Positions 13,477 through 14,112 of a stretch of 14,112 bases of DNA are shown one piece after another. The stretch spans positions 1 through 14,112 of the forward strand of contig JAADDL010000004.1 of the NCBI GenBank assembly GCA_013153915.1, written 5' to 3'. How positions within the stretch are numbered: position 1 is the first letter of the stretch; every line of letters starts with the position of its first letter. Below the pieces are notes generated by a model. The model was given only the letters and a program-made list of their open reading frames with translations. It did no database searches and was not told the DNA's origin. The stretch comes from Campylobacterota bacterium (GTDB lineage: Bacteria; Campylobacterota; Campylobacteria; Campylobacterales; JALSKU01). The position numbers and the translations under genes were made by a program.

Positions 13477-14112
13477 TTGTTAAAGCAATATATTGAAGCT
13501 ATCGAAAAAAATAATATTGTCTCAAAAACCGATATAAACGGCATAATAACATTTGTTAACGATGAGTTTTGCAAGATATCCAAATATTCTAAAGAGGAGC
13601 TTATCGGAAAAAATCACAACATCGTAAGACATCCCGATGTTCCTTCCGTTGTTTTTAAAAATCTATGGGATGCAATTCTTGCAAAAAAAACCTATAAGGC
13701 TACCGTTAAAAATTTAGCCAAAGACGGTTCGACCTTTTATGTAAACACGACCGTTATTCCCATACTTGACGAAAAAGGTGAGATACAAGAGTTTGTTGCT
13801 ATTAGATACGATGTGACCGAAGCTATAGAGAATGCAAATAAGCTTGCGGCTAAAGAGTTGGAGCTAGAACAGTTAAATCTCACGCTTGAAGATAGGATAA
13901 AAAAACAGACTTTAAAACTTAGAGAGTTAAATGCCAGTCTTGAAAAGAAGATAAAGCAAGAGGTGGAAAAAAATAGAGAAAAAGATAGGGTGATGTTCCA
14001 ACAGGCAAGATTTGCCGCTATGGGTGAGATGATCGCAAATATAGCCCATCAGTGGAGACAACCTTTAAGCGAGCTTAGTATCTTGTTATACAATCAAAAA
14101 AAAGCTTTTTAT
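13477..14112 (+). CDS. PAS-domain sensor histidine kinase, N-terminal part (3' partial)
   Basis: An open frame runs from TTG at 13477 (RBS AGGAGA at 13467-13472) to the window end, giving 212 residues. Residues about 10-115 are a PAS domain of the Aer type: GIITFVNDEF, then EELIGKNHNIVRHPDVP and NLAKDGSTFYVNT, ending at IRYDVTEAI. A coiled coil follows (about 120-175), then the histidine-phosphotransfer box MGEMIANIAHQWRQPLSEL with phospho-acceptor His191. The HQWRQPL variant is common in Campylobacterota kinases. There is no membrane segment in the visible part, so it is probably cytoplasmic. The RHPDVP motif is shared with Aer, a FAD-binding redox sensor, so redox sensing is a reasonable guess. 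The kinase domain and response regulator lie beyond the window. Campylobacter jejuni also has a kinase close to carA (Cj1492c, from memory). Confidence 0.88.
   Translation, partial: MLKQYIEAIEKNNIVSKTDINGIITFVNDEFCKISKYSKEELIGKNHNIVRHPDVPSVVFKNLWDAILAKKTYKATVKNLAKDGSTFYVNTTVIPILDEKGEIQEFVAIRYDVTEAIENANKLAAKELELEQLNLTLEDRIKKQTLKLRELNASLEKKIKQEVEKNREKDRVMFQQARFAAMGEMIANIAHQWRQPLSELSILLYNQKKAFY

Overview
The window is dense bacterial coding DNA, almost entirely on the + strand. It is AT-rich, with many AAA, ATA and TTT codons. Gene content and order point to a Campylobacterota (epsilonproteobacterial) genome. Two gene blocks known from Campylobacter and Helicobacter lie end to end: panD/ybaB/PDZ protein/ispA/tkt, and purA/FliJ-like/MotE-like/DUF507/carA. 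A hisZ gene, which implies a short-form HisG elsewhere, suggests an environmental lineage (Sulfurimonas-like relatives) rather than Campylobacter itself. That placement is from memory of gene order and has not been checked by a search.

Region 1 (1-1494) holds the 3' end of a probable MotA/TolQ/ZorA-type proton-channel gene, a complete MotB/ZorB-like partner (one membrane helix with a conserved Asp, a long coiled coil and an OmpA-like peptidoglycan-binding domain), and an overlapping 54-codon ORF. No flagellar structural gene and no recognisable Zorya effector lies within view. Region 2 (1498-1836) is a convergent gene for a small lipoprotein of unknown function. It is separated from the next block by an 80-bp divergent promoter region built on a palindrome that carries TATAAT on both strands.

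Region 3 (1917-10910) is a tightly packed series of 11 genes with gaps of at most 9 bp and many 4-8 bp overlaps, probably one long transcription unit. In order they are panD (beta-alanine for pantothenate/CoA), ybaB (nucleoid protein), an exported protein with two PDZ-like domains, ispA (farnesyl diphosphate), tkt (pentose phosphate or Calvin-type carbon shuffling), a class V aminotransferase, hisZ (histidine), purA (AMP), a FliJ-like coiled-coil protein, an exported MotE-like protein, and a MoaD/ThiS-like ubiquitin-fold protein. It mixes core biosynthesis with probable flagellar export or stator accessory factors.

Region 4 (10911-14112) starts after a 101-bp gap with a possible promoter. It contains a DUF507 protein, carA (carbamoyl phosphate for pyrimidines and arginine), a cysteine-rich TauE/SafE-type (COG2836) membrane protein, and the first 212 codons of a PAS-domain histidine kinase that runs off the end. 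No tRNA, rRNA, CRISPR array, insertion sequence or phage gene was seen. The most interesting leads are the stator-like module with its small overlapping third ORF, the MoaD-like protein whose Gly-Gly is followed by a 14-residue tail, and the MotE-like protein carrying a Campylobacter-type N-glycosylation sequon.
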